A stretch of DNA of 64,000 nucleotides, taken from contig NZ_CP109446.1 in the NCBI RefSeq assembly GCF_036227265.1, positions 2,059,501 through 2,123,500 on the forward strand, written 5' to 3'. The translations under genes and the position numbers were made by a program. Positions 32,435 to 41,693 of this stretch are shown here, piece after piece; the first letter of the stretch is position 1, and every line of letters begins with the position of its first letter. The notes under the pieces are model-generated. The model was not told the DNA's origin. It did not search any database and worked only from the letters and a program-made list of their open reading frames with translations. The stretch comes from Streptomyces sp. NBC_01476 (GTDB taxonomy: Bacteria; Actinomycetota; Actinomycetes; Streptomycetales; Streptomycetaceae).

Positions 32435-33595
32435 GTGACCGCGCGGCTCGCTGATATCGCAGCCCAGGCGGGGGTCAGTGAAGCAACGGTCAGCCGGGTG
32501 CTCAACGGCAAGCCCGGAGTCAGCGCGGCCACCCGTGAATCCGTGCTGGCCGCGCTCGACCTGCTGGGCTACGAACGGCCGGTGCGGCTGCGCCAGCGCA
32601 GCGCCGGTCTGGTCGGGCTGATCACCCCCGAGCTGGAGAACCCGATCTTCCCGGCCTTCGCCCAGATCATCGGGCAGGCCCTCACCCGGCAGGGCTACAC
32701 CCCGGTGCTCGCCACCCAGACACCCGGCGGTTCCACCGAGGACGAACTCGTGGAGATGCTGGTGGAGCGCGGGGTGGCCGGCATCATCTTCGCCTCCGGC
32801 CTGCACGCCGACTCCACCGCCGACACCGAGCGGTACGCCCGCCTGCACGGCCAGGGCGTCCCCTTCGTCCTGATCAACGGCTACTCCGAGAAGATCGACG
32901 CCCCCTTCGTGTCGCCGGACGACGGCGGGGCGGTCCGGCTGGCCGTCACCCATTTGGCGGCGCTCGGGCACCGCAGGATCGGCCTGGCGGTCGGGCAGAG
33001 ACGTTTCGTCCCCGTACAGCGCAAGATCGAGGGCTTCGTGGCGTCCACCGGCGACGTACTCGGCTGGTCGCCCGAGGAGGCGATGGCCCGGGTCCAGCAC
33101 TCGCTCTTCACCCTGGAGGGCGGGCAGGCCGCCGCGGGCGCGCTCATCGCGGCCGGCTGCACCGCGATCGTCTGCGCCTCCGACATGATGGCGCTCGGCG
33201 CGATCCGGTCGGCCAGGGCGATGGGGCTCAAGGTGCCCTCCGACGTGTCGGTGGTCGGCTTCGACGACTCGCCGCTGATCGCGTTCACCGACCCGCCGCT
33301 GACCACCATCCGCCAGCCGGTGGCGGCGATGAGCCAGGCCGCGGTGAACGCCCTGCTGGAGGAGATCGGCGGCACCCCGGCACCGCACAGCGAATTCGTC
33401 TTCATGCCGGAGCTGGTGGTCCGCGGCTCGACCGCCGCGGTGCCGGCCGGCGACCCGGCGCATGGTTCCTCCTCCGGCGCACCCGCCGCCACCGGGCAGA
33501 ACACGCGGCAGAGCACCCCGCACAACAGCCAGTTCCCGCCCCAGCGGCCTGCCTCCCGCACCCACCGCGGAACGTCCGGCCCCGCGGCCGGCTGA
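32435..33595 (+). CDS. malR: LacI-family maltose repressor MalR
   Basis: A 386-residue LacI/GalR regulator. Residues 1-50 hold the helix-turn-helix ARLADIAAQAGVSEATVSRVLNGKPGVS and the hinge helix. The effector domain starts at GLVGLITPELENPIFPAFAQIIG and ends with FMPELVVRGST. A Ser/Thr/Pro-rich tail of about 45 residues extends beyond the usual end of about 340 residues. The GTG start has no Shine-Dalgarno site, so leaderless translation is likely. It should repress the mal genes and the amylopullulanase in the absence of maltose. Its position directly after aglA and the separate promoter suggest both co-transcription and independent expression. Confidence 0.92.
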   Translation: MTARLADIAAQAGVSEATVSRVLNGKPGVSAATRESVLAALDLLGYERPVRLRQRSAGLVGLITPELENPIFPAFAQIIGQALTRQGYTPVLATQTPGGSTEDELVEMLVERGVAGIIFASGLHADSTADTERYARLHGQGVPFVLINGYSEKIDAPFVSPDDGGAVRLAVTHLAALGHRRIGLAVGQRRFVPVQRKIEGFVASTGDVLGWSPEEAMARVQHSLFTLEGGQAAAGALIAAGCTAIVCASDMMALGAIRSARAMGLKVPSDVSVVGFDDSPLIAFTDPPLTTIRQPVAAMSQAAVNALLEEIGGTPAPHSEFVFMPELVVRGSTAAVPAGDPAHGSSSGAPAATGQNTRQSTPHNSQFPPQRPASRTHRGTSGPAAG

Positions 33596-33633
33596 ACCTG
33601 CGGAACGCCCCGAATCTGGCAGACTGGGGTCCT

Positions 33634-34542
33634 ATGGGGGAACCGAGGACCGCGAACGGCCGATCGGACACCCCGCCGGACCCGACGGGGTCCCGGTCGA
33701 CCCGGTCCGGATCAGGCGGATCCGGCTCGACGCAGTTCACCGCGTCCACCCCGGTGGGAGCCAGCGGGGTGGTCCACGAGGAGCCCCGCAACGCCCTGCT
33801 CACCCGCATCCGCCGGCCGCGCAGCCCGCGTGTCTGGTTCGAGGTGCTGCTGATCGGCTTCAGCTACTGGCTCTACTCCCAGATCAGGAACGCGGTCCCG
33901 GAGCAGCGGGGCGTGGCCCTGCGGCACGCGGATTCGGTCTGGTCCTTCGAGCAGCGCATCGGCCTGGGCGTCGAGCACGCCGTCAACCACGCGGTGAACT
34001 CCGTGACCTGGCTGATCGTCGGGATGAACTACTACTACGCCACGTTGCACTTCGTCATCACCATCGCGGTGCTGGTGTGGCTCTACCTCCGCCATCCCGG
34101 CCGTTTCGGGCCGGCCCGCTCGGTGCTCTTCCTCACCACCTGGCTGGCCCTGGTCGGCTTCTGGCTCTATCCGCTGGCGCCGCCCCGGCTGCTGCCGGGC
34201 GCCGGCTTCATCGACACCGTCCGGGTCCACGACACCTGGGGCTCGATGTCGCAGGGCGGCCTGTCGGAGGTCTCCAACCAGTACGCGGCGATGCCGTCGA
34301 TGCACATCGGCTGGTCGCTGTGGTGCGGGATCACCGTCGCGACGCTGGCCAGACCGCTGTGGGTACGGATCCTTGCGGTGCTCTACCCGGTGGTGACCCT
34401 GGTGGTGATCGTCTCCACCGGCAACCACTTCTGGATGGACGCGGTGGGCGGCGCGGTCTGCCTGGCCGTCGGATACGCCGTGGTCTACCTGGTGTACGGG
34501 CGGTGGGTGTACCGGCTGCCGCGTTATCCCGAACCGGCGTGA
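33634..34542 (+). CDS. PAP2-family membrane phosphatase/phosphotransferase
   Basis: A 302-residue membrane protein of the PAP2 superfamily, closest by eye to the inositolphosphotransferase-like (AUR1) branch. The first 50 residues are Ser/Thr/Gly-rich. About six helices follow. The phosphatase motif parts are QYAAMPSMHIGWSLW (C2, catalytic His) and STGNHFWMDAVGG (C3, His and Asp). It probably acts on a lipid phosphate headgroup at the membrane. It converges with glnE, with only 11 bp between the stops and no visible terminator. Confidence 0.87.
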   Translation: MGEPRTANGRSDTPPDPTGSRSTRSGSGGSGSTQFTASTPVGASGVVHEEPRNALLTRIRRPRSPRVWFEVLLIGFSYWLYSQIRNAVPEQRGVALRHADSVWSFEQRIGLGVEHAVNHAVNSVTWLIVGMNYYYATLHFVITIAVLVWLYLRHPGRFGPARSVLFLTTWLALVGFWLYPLAPPRLLPGAGFIDTVRVHDTWGSMSQGGLSEVSNQYAAMPSMHIGWSLWCGITVATLARPLWVRILAVLYPVVTLVVIVSTGNHFWMDAVGGAVCLAVGYAVVYLVYGRWVYRLPRYPEPA

Positions 34543-34553
34543 GCCACCGGCGC

Positions 34554-37500
34554 TCACCCGCCCTCGTAGAAGAGCCGTTCCACCACCGCGCGGGCCCGCC
34601 GGGTGCGCCGCCGGTAGTCGTCGAGCATGTCGCCGACGTGCCCCTCGGGGAAGCCGAGGTAGCGGGCGACGGCGGCCAGCTCGCGGGTGTCGCCCGGGAA
34701 GGCGTCGCCGGAGCGGCCGCGTACCAGCATCACCGCGTTGCGCACCCGGGTGGCCAGCACCCACGCCTCGTCCAGGACGGCGGCGTCGGCCGGGTCGATC
34801 AGCCCCTCGTCCCGGGCCGCGGCCAGCGCCGCTCGGGTGCCGGTGGTGCGCAGTGACGGCAGCCGGGCGGCGTGCTGGAGCTGGAGCAGCTGTACGGTCC
34901 ACTCGACGTCGGAGAGCCCGCCGCGGCCCAGCTTGGCGTGGGTGGTGCGGTCGCTGCCGCGCGGGATGCGTTCGGACTCCATCCGCGCCTTGAGCCGGCG
35001 GATCTCGCGTACCGCGTCCTCCTCCAGACCGCCCGCGGGGTAGCGCAGCGGGTCGATCAGCCCGATGAAGCGCGCCCCGAGGTCCCGGTCGCCGGCCACC
35101 GGGGTGGCCCGCAGCAGCGCGTGGCGCTCCCAGACCAGCGACCAGCGCTTGTAGTAGGCGGCGTAGGAGGCCAGGGTGCGGACCAGCGGGCCGCTCTTGC
35201 CCTCGGGCCGCAGATCGGCGTCGATCAGCAGCGGCGGGTCGGCGGTGGGGATCTGCAGCAGCCGGCGCAGCTCGTCGGCGACGGCCACCGCGGTGCGGCT
35301 CGCCTCGCTCGGGTCGGCTCCCTCGTGCGGGTCGTGGACGAAGAGCACATCGGCGTCGGAGCCGTAGCCGAGCTCCCGGCCGCCGAACCGGCCCATCGCT
35401 ATCACCGCGAACCGGGTGGGCAGCGGGCGTACGTCGTGGCCGGTGACGGAGTAGACCGCGGTGCGCAGCGCGCCGGCCAGGGTGGCGGTGGTGAGGCCGT
35501 AGATGGCGCTGCCGACCCGGTCGACCAGCGCGCCGGCGTCCAGTACCCGCTCTCCGTCGACCGACTGGGCGACCGGGGCGCTGACCTCGGAGGGGTCGTC
35601 GCCGTAGGTGTCGATCAGGTCGGCGGCGGCGGTACGGAACAGCTCGCGGCGGCGCACCCCGCGGACCGCGGTGATCGCCTGCTCGGGGGTCTCGGCGCGG
35701 CCGACGGCGGCCATCACCTCCTGCTCAAGAGAGGCGTGGTCGCGCGGCGCCAGGCCGTCGGTGGAGCCGAGCATCGCCACCGCCTCTGGGGCGCGCAGCA
35801 GCAGGTCGGGGGCGAGGCGGCCGGAGGAGAGCACCCGGGCCAGCCGCTGGGCGGCGGCGCCCTCGTCACGCAGCAGCCGCAGGTACCAGGGCGTCTGGCC
35901 GAGCGCGTCGGAGACCTTGCGGAAGCCGAGCAGCCCGGAGTCGGGGTCGGCGGAGTCGGCGAACCAGCCGAGCAGCACCGGCAGCAGGGTGCGCTGGATG
36001 GCGGCCTTGCGGCTGACCCCGCTGGCCAGCGCCTCCAGGTGGCGCATCGCGGCGGCCGGGTCGGCGTACCCGAGGGCCTTGAGGCGCTGGCGGGCCGCGT
36101 CGGTGCTGAGCCGGGTGTCCTCGCTGCCGAGCTGGGCGACGGCGTCCAGCAGCGGGCGGTAGAACAGCTTCTCGTGCAGCCGCCGCACCTCGCGGGCGTG
36201 CCGCTTCCACTCCCGGTTCAGCTCCGCGACCGGGTCCGCGCGCAGGCCGAGCGAGCGGCCGAGGCGGCGCAGGTCGGCCTCGTCGTCGGGGACGAGGTGG
36301 GTGCGGCGCAGCTTCTGCAGCTGGATGCGGTGTTCCATCAGCCGCAGGAAGCGGTAGGCGGCGTCCAGCGCGGCGGCGTCGGCGCGGCCCACGTAACCGC
36401 CGGCGGCGAGCTGGGCCAGCGCGGTCAGGGTGGTGCCGCTGCGCAGCGAGGAGTCGGTACGGCCGTGCACCAGCTGGAGCAGCTGCACCGCGAACTCGAC
36501 GTCCCGCAGGCCGCCGGGCCCCAGTTTCAGCTCGCGGTCGACCTGGGCGAGGGGGATGTTGTCCACCACCCGGCGGCGCATCTGCTGGACGTCGGAGACG
36601 AAGTGCTCGCGGGCGGCGGCCTCCCAGACCATCGGCCGGATCTCGTCGAGGTACGTAGCACCGAGTTCCCGGTCGCCGGCCACCGTCCTGGCCTTGAGCA
36701 GCGCCTGGAACTCCCAGGTCTTGGCCCACCGCCGGTAATAGGCGACGTGGCTGGCGAGGGTACGGACCAGGGGGCCGTTCTTGCCTTCGGGCCGGAGGTT
36801 GGCGTCGACCGGCCAGATGGTGCCCTCGGCTGTGGTGTCGGAGCAGATCCGCATCATCCGGGCGGCCAGCCGGGTGGCGGCCTGCACCGCCCTGCCCTCG
36901 TCGGGCTGCCCCTCGACTGTGTCCGTCACGAAGATCACGTCCACGTCGGAGACGTAGTTCAGCTCGTGGCCGCCGCACTTGCCCATGCCGATCACCGCGA
37001 GGCGGCAGGCGGCGGCGTCCCGCGGCTGCTCGGCGGCGGCGATGGCGAGCGCGGAGCGCAGGGTGGCGGTGGCCAGGTCGGCGAGTTCGGCCGCGGTCCG
37101 TACCAGGTCGGAGGTGCCGCAGACGTCCCGGGCGGCGATGCCGAGCAGACAGCGCCGGTAGGCGGCGCGCAGCTTGTCGGGGTCGTCGGCGCCGGCCAGA
37201 CCGCGTTCGAACTCCACGATGCCGGGGTTGAGGTCGGCGGATTCGTAGGTGACCAGGGCGTGCCAGTCCGCCGGGTGCCGGCTCAGGTGGTCGCCCAGCG
37301 CCTCGGATGCGCCGAGGACCCCGAGCAGGCGGTCCCGCAGCGGTTTGCCGGTGACCAGCGTGTCGAGCAGGGCGTGGCGCTCCGCCGGGTCCAGCGCCTC
37401 GGCCAGCCGGACGAGGCCGCGCAGCGCCTGGTCGGGGTCGGCGGTGGCGCCGAGCGCGTCCAGCAGTACCGGGTCGCCCCTGACGCCGCTGAGCACGTCG

Positions 37501-37586
37501 GCCTCCAGCAGGCGTTCGGCGGCGCCGGCGTCCGTGAAGCCGTGCCGCAGCAGCCGGCTGAACGTACTGCTGCGGCGCCCCTGCAT
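34554..37586 (-). CDS. glnE: Glutamine synthetase adenylyltransferase/deadenylase GlnE
   Basis: A 1010-residue bifunctional regulator that attaches AMP to, and removes it from, Tyr397 of GlnA. It consists of two nucleotidyltransferase halves. The N-terminal (deadenylase) one has GKCGGHELNYVSDVDVIFV near residue 208, the C-terminal (adenylylating) one GRFGGRELGYGSDADVLFV near residue 735; both keep the G-G-x-E-L and S-D-x-D metal sites. The ATG at 37586 follows GGGAGG. Its substrate gene is at 783-2192. In Streptomyces adenylylation responds to ammonium shock, as I recall it. Assignment is secure. Confidence 0.97.
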   Translation of the reverse strand: MQGRRSSTFSRLLRHGFTDAGAAERLLEADVLSGVRGDPVLLDALGATADPDQALRGLVRLAEALDPAERHALLDTLVTGKPLRDRLLGVLGASEALGDHLSRHPADWHALVTYESADLNPGIVEFERGLAGADDPDKLRAAYRRCLLGIAARDVCGTSDLVRTAAELADLATATLRSALAIAAAEQPRDAAACRLAVIGMGKCGGHELNYVSDVDVIFVTDTVEGQPDEGRAVQAATRLAARMMRICSDTTAEGTIWPVDANLRPEGKNGPLVRTLASHVAYYRRWAKTWEFQALLKARTVAGDRELGATYLDEIRPMVWEAAAREHFVSDVQQMRRRVVDNIPLAQVDRELKLGPGGLRDVEFAVQLLQLVHGRTDSSLRSGTTLTALAQLAAGGYVGRADAAALDAAYRFLRLMEHRIQLQKLRRTHLVPDDEADLRRLGRSLGLRADPVAELNREWKRHAREVRRLHEKLFYRPLLDAVAQLGSEDTRLSTDAARQRLKALGYADPAAAMRHLEALASGVSRKAAIQRTLLPVLLGWFADSADPDSGLLGFRKVSDALGQTPWYLRLLRDEGAAAQRLARVLSSGRLAPDLLLRAPEAVAMLGSTDGLAPRDHASLEQEVMAAVGRAETPEQAITAVRGVRRRELFRTAAADLIDTYGDDPSEVSAPVAQSVDGERVLDAGALVDRVGSAIYGLTTATLAGALRTAVYSVTGHDVRPLPTRFAVIAMGRFGGRELGYGSDADVLFVHDPHEGADPSEASRTAVAVADELRRLLQIPTADPPLLIDADLRPEGKSGPLVRTLASYAAYYKRWSLVWERHALLRATPVAGDRDLGARFIGLIDPLRYPAGGLEEDAVREIRRLKARMESERIPRGSDRTTHAKLGRGGLSDVEWTVQLLQLQHAARLPSLRTTGTRAALAAARDEGLIDPADAAVLDEAWVLATRVRNAVMLVRGRSGDAFPGDTRELAAVARYLGFPEGHVGDMLDDYRRRTRRARAVVERLFYEGG

Positions 37587-37754
37587 CGGCCCTCCCGGCG
37601 GTCCCTGACGATCTCCGTCAGGCCCGAGCGTAACGCTCCAGGGGTCCCCCCGGATGCCCCGCGCACCGCCCTCACCGCCCGCGCCCGGCGTGCCGCGGGG
37701 CGCGCTCCGCAGGGGAGCCGGGCCGCCGGGTGAGGCGCCGCGCCGTCTCCGCAA

Positions 37755-37776
37755 CGTTCGGAAAGCGTTCACCTGC
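37755..37776 (+). promoter_or_regulatory. Possible PHO box upstream of the phosphoesterase gene
   Basis: Two adjacent 11-nt units, CGTTCGGAAAG and CGTTCACCTGC, resemble the direct repeats of Streptomyces PhoP sites (GTTCACC core), though only the second keeps the core. The site is about 90 bp upstream of the phosphoesterase start. PhoP control would fit a secreted phosphate-scavenging enzyme. This is inference. Confidence 0.35.
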
Positions 37777-37864
37777 GCACGGGTCACCCCGAAGGCCGCC
37801 GCACTCTAATTTTGGCATGCTCACCGCACATCCCCCGTATCCCGCTTCCGTACCGGAGGTCCCC

Positions 37865-38746
37865 GTGCCCGGGTGGACTCTGCCCCGCCGCAGCCGTACC
37901 GCCGTCCTGTCCGCCGCCGGCCTCGCCGCCGCCTCCGCCGGCCTGTGGGCCGGCCTCGGCGGCGACGCCCAGGCGGCCGGCGCGGTACCGACGCCCGACC
38001 ACACCCTCGTGGTCGTCCTGGAGAACCACGCGTACAGCCAGGTCATCGGCAGTTCCAGCGCCCCGTACCTCAACTCCCTGAAGACCGGCGGGGCCAATCT
38101 GACCCAGAGCCACGCCATCACCCACCCGAGCCAGCCGAACTACTACGCCCTCTTCTCCGGCTCGACGCAGGGTGTCACCTCCGACTCCTGCGTGCAGACC
38201 GGCTTCAGCTCCGCCGCCAACCTCGGCTCCGAGGTGATCGCCGCGGGCAAGACATGGGGCAGCTACAACGAGACCCTGCCCAGCCAGGGCTCCACCGTCT
38301 GCAGCAGCGGGAAGTACGCCCAGAAGCACAACCCCTGGTTCGGCTTCAGCAACGTCCCGGTCTCCTCGGCGAAGACCTTCGCCCAGTTCCCGGCCGACTA
38401 CGCGACGCTGCCCGCGCTCTCCTTCGTCACGCCGAACCTCTGCAGCGACATGCACGACTGCTCGGTCTCCACCGGCGACACCTGGGTGAAGAACAACCTC
38501 GGCGCGTACGCCACCTGGGCGAAGACCCACAACAGCCTGCTCGTCGTCACCTTCGACGAGGACAACTCGCTCAGCGGCAACCGCATCCCGACCGTCTTCT
38601 ACGGCCAGCCGGTCAAGGCGGGCAGCTCCACCGCCACCACCTACAACCACTACAACCTGCTGCGCACCCTGGAGGACCTGGCGGGCACCTCGTCCCACGC
38701 CGGCCAGGCCGCCTCCGCCGGCGACATCACGGGCATCTGGAACTGA
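37865..38746 (+). CDS. Secreted phosphoesterase (acid phosphatase/phospholipase C-like)
   Basis: A 293-residue exported protein. The GTG at 37865 is preferred over the ATG at 37817 because GGAGG lies 5 nt before it and the signal peptide then starts directly (PGWTLPRRSRTAVLSAAGLAAAS...AQAAGA). The mature part is a PF04185-type phosphoesterase: HTLVVVLENHAYSQVIG (metal-binding E-N-H), ITHPSQPNYYALFSGS (nucleophile region), TPNLCSDMHDC and VVTFDEDNS (second metal site). It probably releases phosphate from organic esters outside the cell. The MFS gene follows after 4 bp. Confidence 0.88.
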   Translation: MPGWTLPRRSRTAVLSAAGLAAASAGLWAGLGGDAQAAGAVPTPDHTLVVVLENHAYSQVIGSSSAPYLNSLKTGGANLTQSHAITHPSQPNYYALFSGSTQGVTSDSCVQTGFSSAANLGSEVIAAGKTWGSYNETLPSQGSTVCSSGKYAQKHNPWFGFSNVPVSSAKTFAQFPADYATLPALSFVTPNLCSDMHDCSVSTGDTWVKNNLGAYATWAKTHNSLLVVTFDEDNSLSGNRIPTVFYGQPVKAGSSTATTYNHYNLLRTLEDLAGTSSHAGQAASAGDITGIWN

Positions 38747-38750
38747 CCCG

Positions 38751-40136
38751 GTGTACGTCAGCGAGAGCCGCGGCAGCACGCCCGCGGTGACCGCGCCTGC
38801 CGCCCGGGGTGGACTCCCCGGGCGGCCGGGCGTCACCGCCACGGTCTCCGGCGCCGCTACGGTCTCCGGCACGGCCACGGTCTCCGGCGCCGCCATGGTC
38901 TCCGGCACGGCCACCGTCTCCGGCGCCGCCATGGTCTCCGGCACGGCCACCGTCTCCGGCACCGTCCTCGCGCTCGGCGCGGTCAGCCTGATCACCGACG
39001 TCTCCTCGGAGATGGTGACCGCCGTGCTGCCCCTGTACCTGGTCACCGGGCTCGGCCTGTCCCCGCTCGGCTTCGGTCTGCTCGACGGCGTCTACAACGG
39101 TTTCAGCGCGCTGGTCCGGCTGGTCGGCGGCCATCTGGCCGACCGCGGCGGCCGGCACAAACCGGTGGCCGCCTTCGGCTACGCCCTGTCCGCGCTCTGC
39201 AAACCCCTGCTGCTGATGGCGCACACGCTGCCGCTGATCGGCGCGGTGCTGGCGGCCGACCGCACCGGCAAGGGGCTGCGCACCGCACCGCGCGACGCGC
39301 TGATCTCCCTGTCCTCGTCGCCCGAGTCGCGGGGCCGGGCCTTCGGGGTGCACCGGGCGATGGACACCACGGGCGCCCTCCTGGGGCCGCTGGTCGCCTT
39401 CCTGATCCTGCGTCAGGCGGCCGACGGCTACGACGCGGTCTTCACCGTCAGCTTCTGCGTGGCGGCGGTCGGGGTGGTCGTCCTGCTGCTGTTCGTGCCG
39501 TCACGGGCGCGGGAGTCGGTGCCGCCCGCAGCTCAACGGCCTTCCCTGCGGGCGGCGGTGGCGCTGCTCGGCCGCCGCGAGCTGCGGAACCTGTCGCTGT
39601 GCGCGGTGGCGCTCGGCCTGGCCACGGTCAGCGACTCCTTCGTCTATCTGATGCTGCAGCGGCGCCTCGGGGTGCCCGACCGGTGGTTCGCGCTGCTGCC
39701 GCTGGGCACCGCCGCCGCGTTCCTGCTGCTGGCGGTGCCGCTGGGCCGGTGGGCGGACCGCATCGGCCGCCGGCAGGTGTTCATCGGCGGACATGTGGCG
39801 CTGCTGTGCGCGTACGGTCTGCTCCTGGCCCAACTGCGCTCCGGGGTCCTGCCGTACGCGGTGCTCGCGCTGCACGGTGCGTTCTACGCGGCCACCGACG
39901 GCGTACTGATGGCGGCGGCGGCCGGTTCCGTACCGGCGGAGCTGCGTTCCAGCGGGCTGGCGCTGGTGCAGACCGGTCAGGCGGGTGCGCGGTTCTGCTG
40001 CTCGATCGCCTTCGGGGCGGCGTGGACGGCGTTCGGTGACCGCTCCGCGCTGGCCGGGGCGGCGGTGGCGCTGCTGGTGAGCGTGGCGCTTTCGGTCGGA
40101 CTGCGGACCGGCGCCGCGCCGGAGGGAGCCGGGTGA
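38751..40136 (+). CDS. MFS transporter
   Basis: A 461-residue major facilitator protein of about 12 helices. The N-terminal 70 residues precede the first helix and carry six-residue repeats (TVSGAA/TVSGTA/MVSGTA). Helices begin at VLALGAVSLITDVSSEMVTAVLPLYLV, a stretch typical of the MFS branch with ADRTGKGLRTAPRDALIS after helix 4. The substrate is unknown. The gene follows the phosphoesterase after 4 bp and overlaps the next gene (GTGA), so all three form one operon. The start could instead be one of the in-frame Met codons within the repeats (for example 38895 or 38931). Confidence 0.88.
   Translation: MYVSESRGSTPAVTAPAARGGLPGRPGVTATVSGAATVSGTATVSGAAMVSGTATVSGAAMVSGTATVSGTVLALGAVSLITDVSSEMVTAVLPLYLVTGLGLSPLGFGLLDGVYNGFSALVRLVGGHLADRGGRHKPVAAFGYALSALCKPLLLMAHTLPLIGAVLAADRTGKGLRTAPRDALISLSSSPESRGRAFGVHRAMDTTGALLGPLVAFLILRQAADGYDAVFTVSFCVAAVGVVVLLLFVPSRARESVPPAAQRPSLRAAVALLGRRELRNLSLCAVALGLATVSDSFVYLMLQRRLGVPDRWFALLPLGTAAAFLLLAVPLGRWADRIGRRQVFIGGHVALLCAYGLLLAQLRSGVLPYAVLALHGAFYAATDGVLMAAAAGSVPAELRSSGLALVQTGQAGARFCCSIAFGAAWTAFGDRSALAGAAVALLVSVALSVGLRTGAAPEGAG
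38841..38966 (+). repeat. Seven 18-bp tandem repeats in the MFS gene
   Basis: Units of ACGGTCTCCGGCNNNGCN begin at 38841 and recur every 18 bp to 38966, alternating GCC-GCC/T and ACG-GCC endings. They encode TVSGAA, TVSGTA and MVSGTA in the cytoplasmic N-terminus. Two 36-bp blocks (38895-38930 and 38931-38966) are nearly the same, indicating recent duplication of paired units. Confidence 0.9.
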
Positions 40137-41206
40137 GCCGGGTGAGCCGGGTGTCCGCCGCGGAGGGGCCGTCCGCCCCGATGAGCATCCGCGGCAAGCT
40201 GCTGGTGCTGCTCGCCTGTGTGCTGGTCCTGTCGTGCGTCGCGGGGGCCGCGGTGTGGCGGGCCGCGGACCGGGCCGACCGCAGGAACCAGGTGCAGGCG
40301 GGCGGGCCCGCGGTCCATGCCGGCGCGGTCTCGCTCGCCGCGGGGGCGCCCCGGGAGATCGTCTTCCGCTCCATGGCGTGGGGCCCGCACCGGGACGAGC
40401 TGACCAGCGTGCCCGCCGCCGACCCGAACGGGCCGCGGACCGCCTCCGGTGTGAAGTGCCTGCGGTTCTTCGCGGCGGGCGGCACCGGGATCTGCCTGCA
40501 GGCCGAGCGGGGGCCGGTCACCGACACGTACCGGGCGCTGGTGCTGGACTCCCGGCTGCGGGTGACCCGGCGGGTGGACCTGGCGGGCATCCCGACCCGG
40601 GCCCGGGTCTCCCCGAGCGGGCGGATGGTCGCGTGGACGGTCTTCGTCGGCGGTGACTCGTACGCGGGGACCGACTTCTCGACCCGGGCGTCGATCCTCG
40701 ACACCACGACGGGGGCGCTCCAGCCGACGCTGGAGGACTACACCGTGACGCGGGGCGGCAAGGTCATCCGGGCCGCGGACTTCAACTTCTGGGGGGTCAC
40801 GTTCGCGGACGACGACCACTTCTACGCGACCCTCGGCACGGCCGGCCACACGTACTTGGTCCGGGGCACGGTCTCCACGCGCAGCGCGGTCACGCTGCGC
40901 ACCAACGTCGAGTGCCCGTCCCTGTCCCCCGACGGCACGCGCATCGCCTTCAAGAAGCGCGTCCCCGGCCTCCCGGCCGAGGCTCCCTGGCGCCTTTACG
41001 TCCTCGACCTGGCGACCCTCCGCGACCACCCCACCGCGGAAACCCGGAACGTCGACGACCAGGCGGTCTGGTCCGACGACCACACGCTCGTCTACTCCCT
41101 CCCCGGCGACTACGGCTCCGACCTCTACGAGGTTTCCGCCACGGGTTCCGCCGCTCCCCCCACCCTCCTCACCCCCTCCGCCCTCTCCCCCGCCTACCTC
41201 CCCTGA
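40133..41206 (+). CDS. Membrane-anchored beta-propeller (TolB/PD40-like) protein
   Basis: A 357-residue protein with one N-terminal transmembrane helix (about residues 20-43, GKLLVLLACVLVLSCVAGAAVW) and an extracytoplasmic body of short beta repeats. The blades include ARVSPSGRMVAWTVF, CPSLSPDGTRIAFKKR and QAVWSDDHTLVYSLPG, resembling WD40-like PD40 repeats. The start overlaps the MFS stop (GTGA), pointing to a shared operon. A scaffolding or sensing role is possible; nothing specific is known. Confidence 0.8.
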   Translation: MSRVSRVSAAEGPSAPMSIRGKLLVLLACVLVLSCVAGAAVWRAADRADRRNQVQAGGPAVHAGAVSLAAGAPREIVFRSMAWGPHRDELTSVPAADPNGPRTASGVKCLRFFAAGGTGICLQAERGPVTDTYRALVLDSRLRVTRRVDLAGIPTRARVSPSGRMVAWTVFVGGDSYAGTDFSTRASILDTTTGALQPTLEDYTVTRGGKVIRAADFNFWGVTFADDDHFYATLGTAGHTYLVRGTVSTRSAVTLRTNVECPSLSPDGTRIAFKKRVPGLPAEAPWRLYVLDLATLRDHPTAETRNVDDQAVWSDDHTLVYSLPGDYGSDLYEVSATGSAAPPTLLTPSALSPAYLP

Positions 41207-41693
41207 CCCGGCCCACCGGCCCGCCAAGGTCCTCGTCGGCCGCATCCAGCACACCAGCCGTAACCCCGTACCCAATCGGCGAGTTGAGGCCCGCCCTCCT
41301 CCGCTCTCGGACAGCTGCGTCATATCCGCCTTGCCCAGGGGTGAGTCCGCCGAAGTTGCCCCCAGCCAGCCGCCTGCCCGCTGCCGATCGTCATCCTCCC
41401 CGCCGGTAGAACGCCGTCAGGGAGGCGAACACCGGTCCTCGCTTCGCCGAAGAGAGTGCCCACAGGCGACAACGGGCAAGAAGCTCCGACGCCGGTCGGC
41501 GGTACCGAAAGGGGCCTGCACGGATTCTGACCTCCGTGTGATCGGATGGCGGGACGCCGCCACCCGTCGGGTGAGGCGGGCTGTGGTCTTGCAGGTACCG
41601 TCGGAATCGTTGGCGTGGTGCGGGCGCCGCGGTACAGGCGTCGAGCAGCAGCCGACAGTGCGGAGTCGGATAAGCCTTGGGAGTGGTCGCGAA
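41207..41693. other. 487-bp gap at the left edge of the accessory island
   Basis: No convincing gene, RNA or repeat was found. The open frames here lack ribosome sites and protein-like composition, and G+C and codon-position bias fall off compared with the flanks. It marks the change from the conserved chromosomal order to the lanthipeptide island and may contain an insertion junction, but no direct repeat or tRNA was seen. Confidence 0.5.

Noticed and set aside
34872-37733. A 953-codon open frame on the plus strand over glnE
   Set aside because: It is antisense to both nucleotidyltransferase domains of glnE and contains no motif of its own.
41207-41693. Attachment site or tRNA at the left edge of the island
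   Set aside because: No cloverleaf-like sequence, direct repeat partner near 54.5 kb or integrase gene could be seen.
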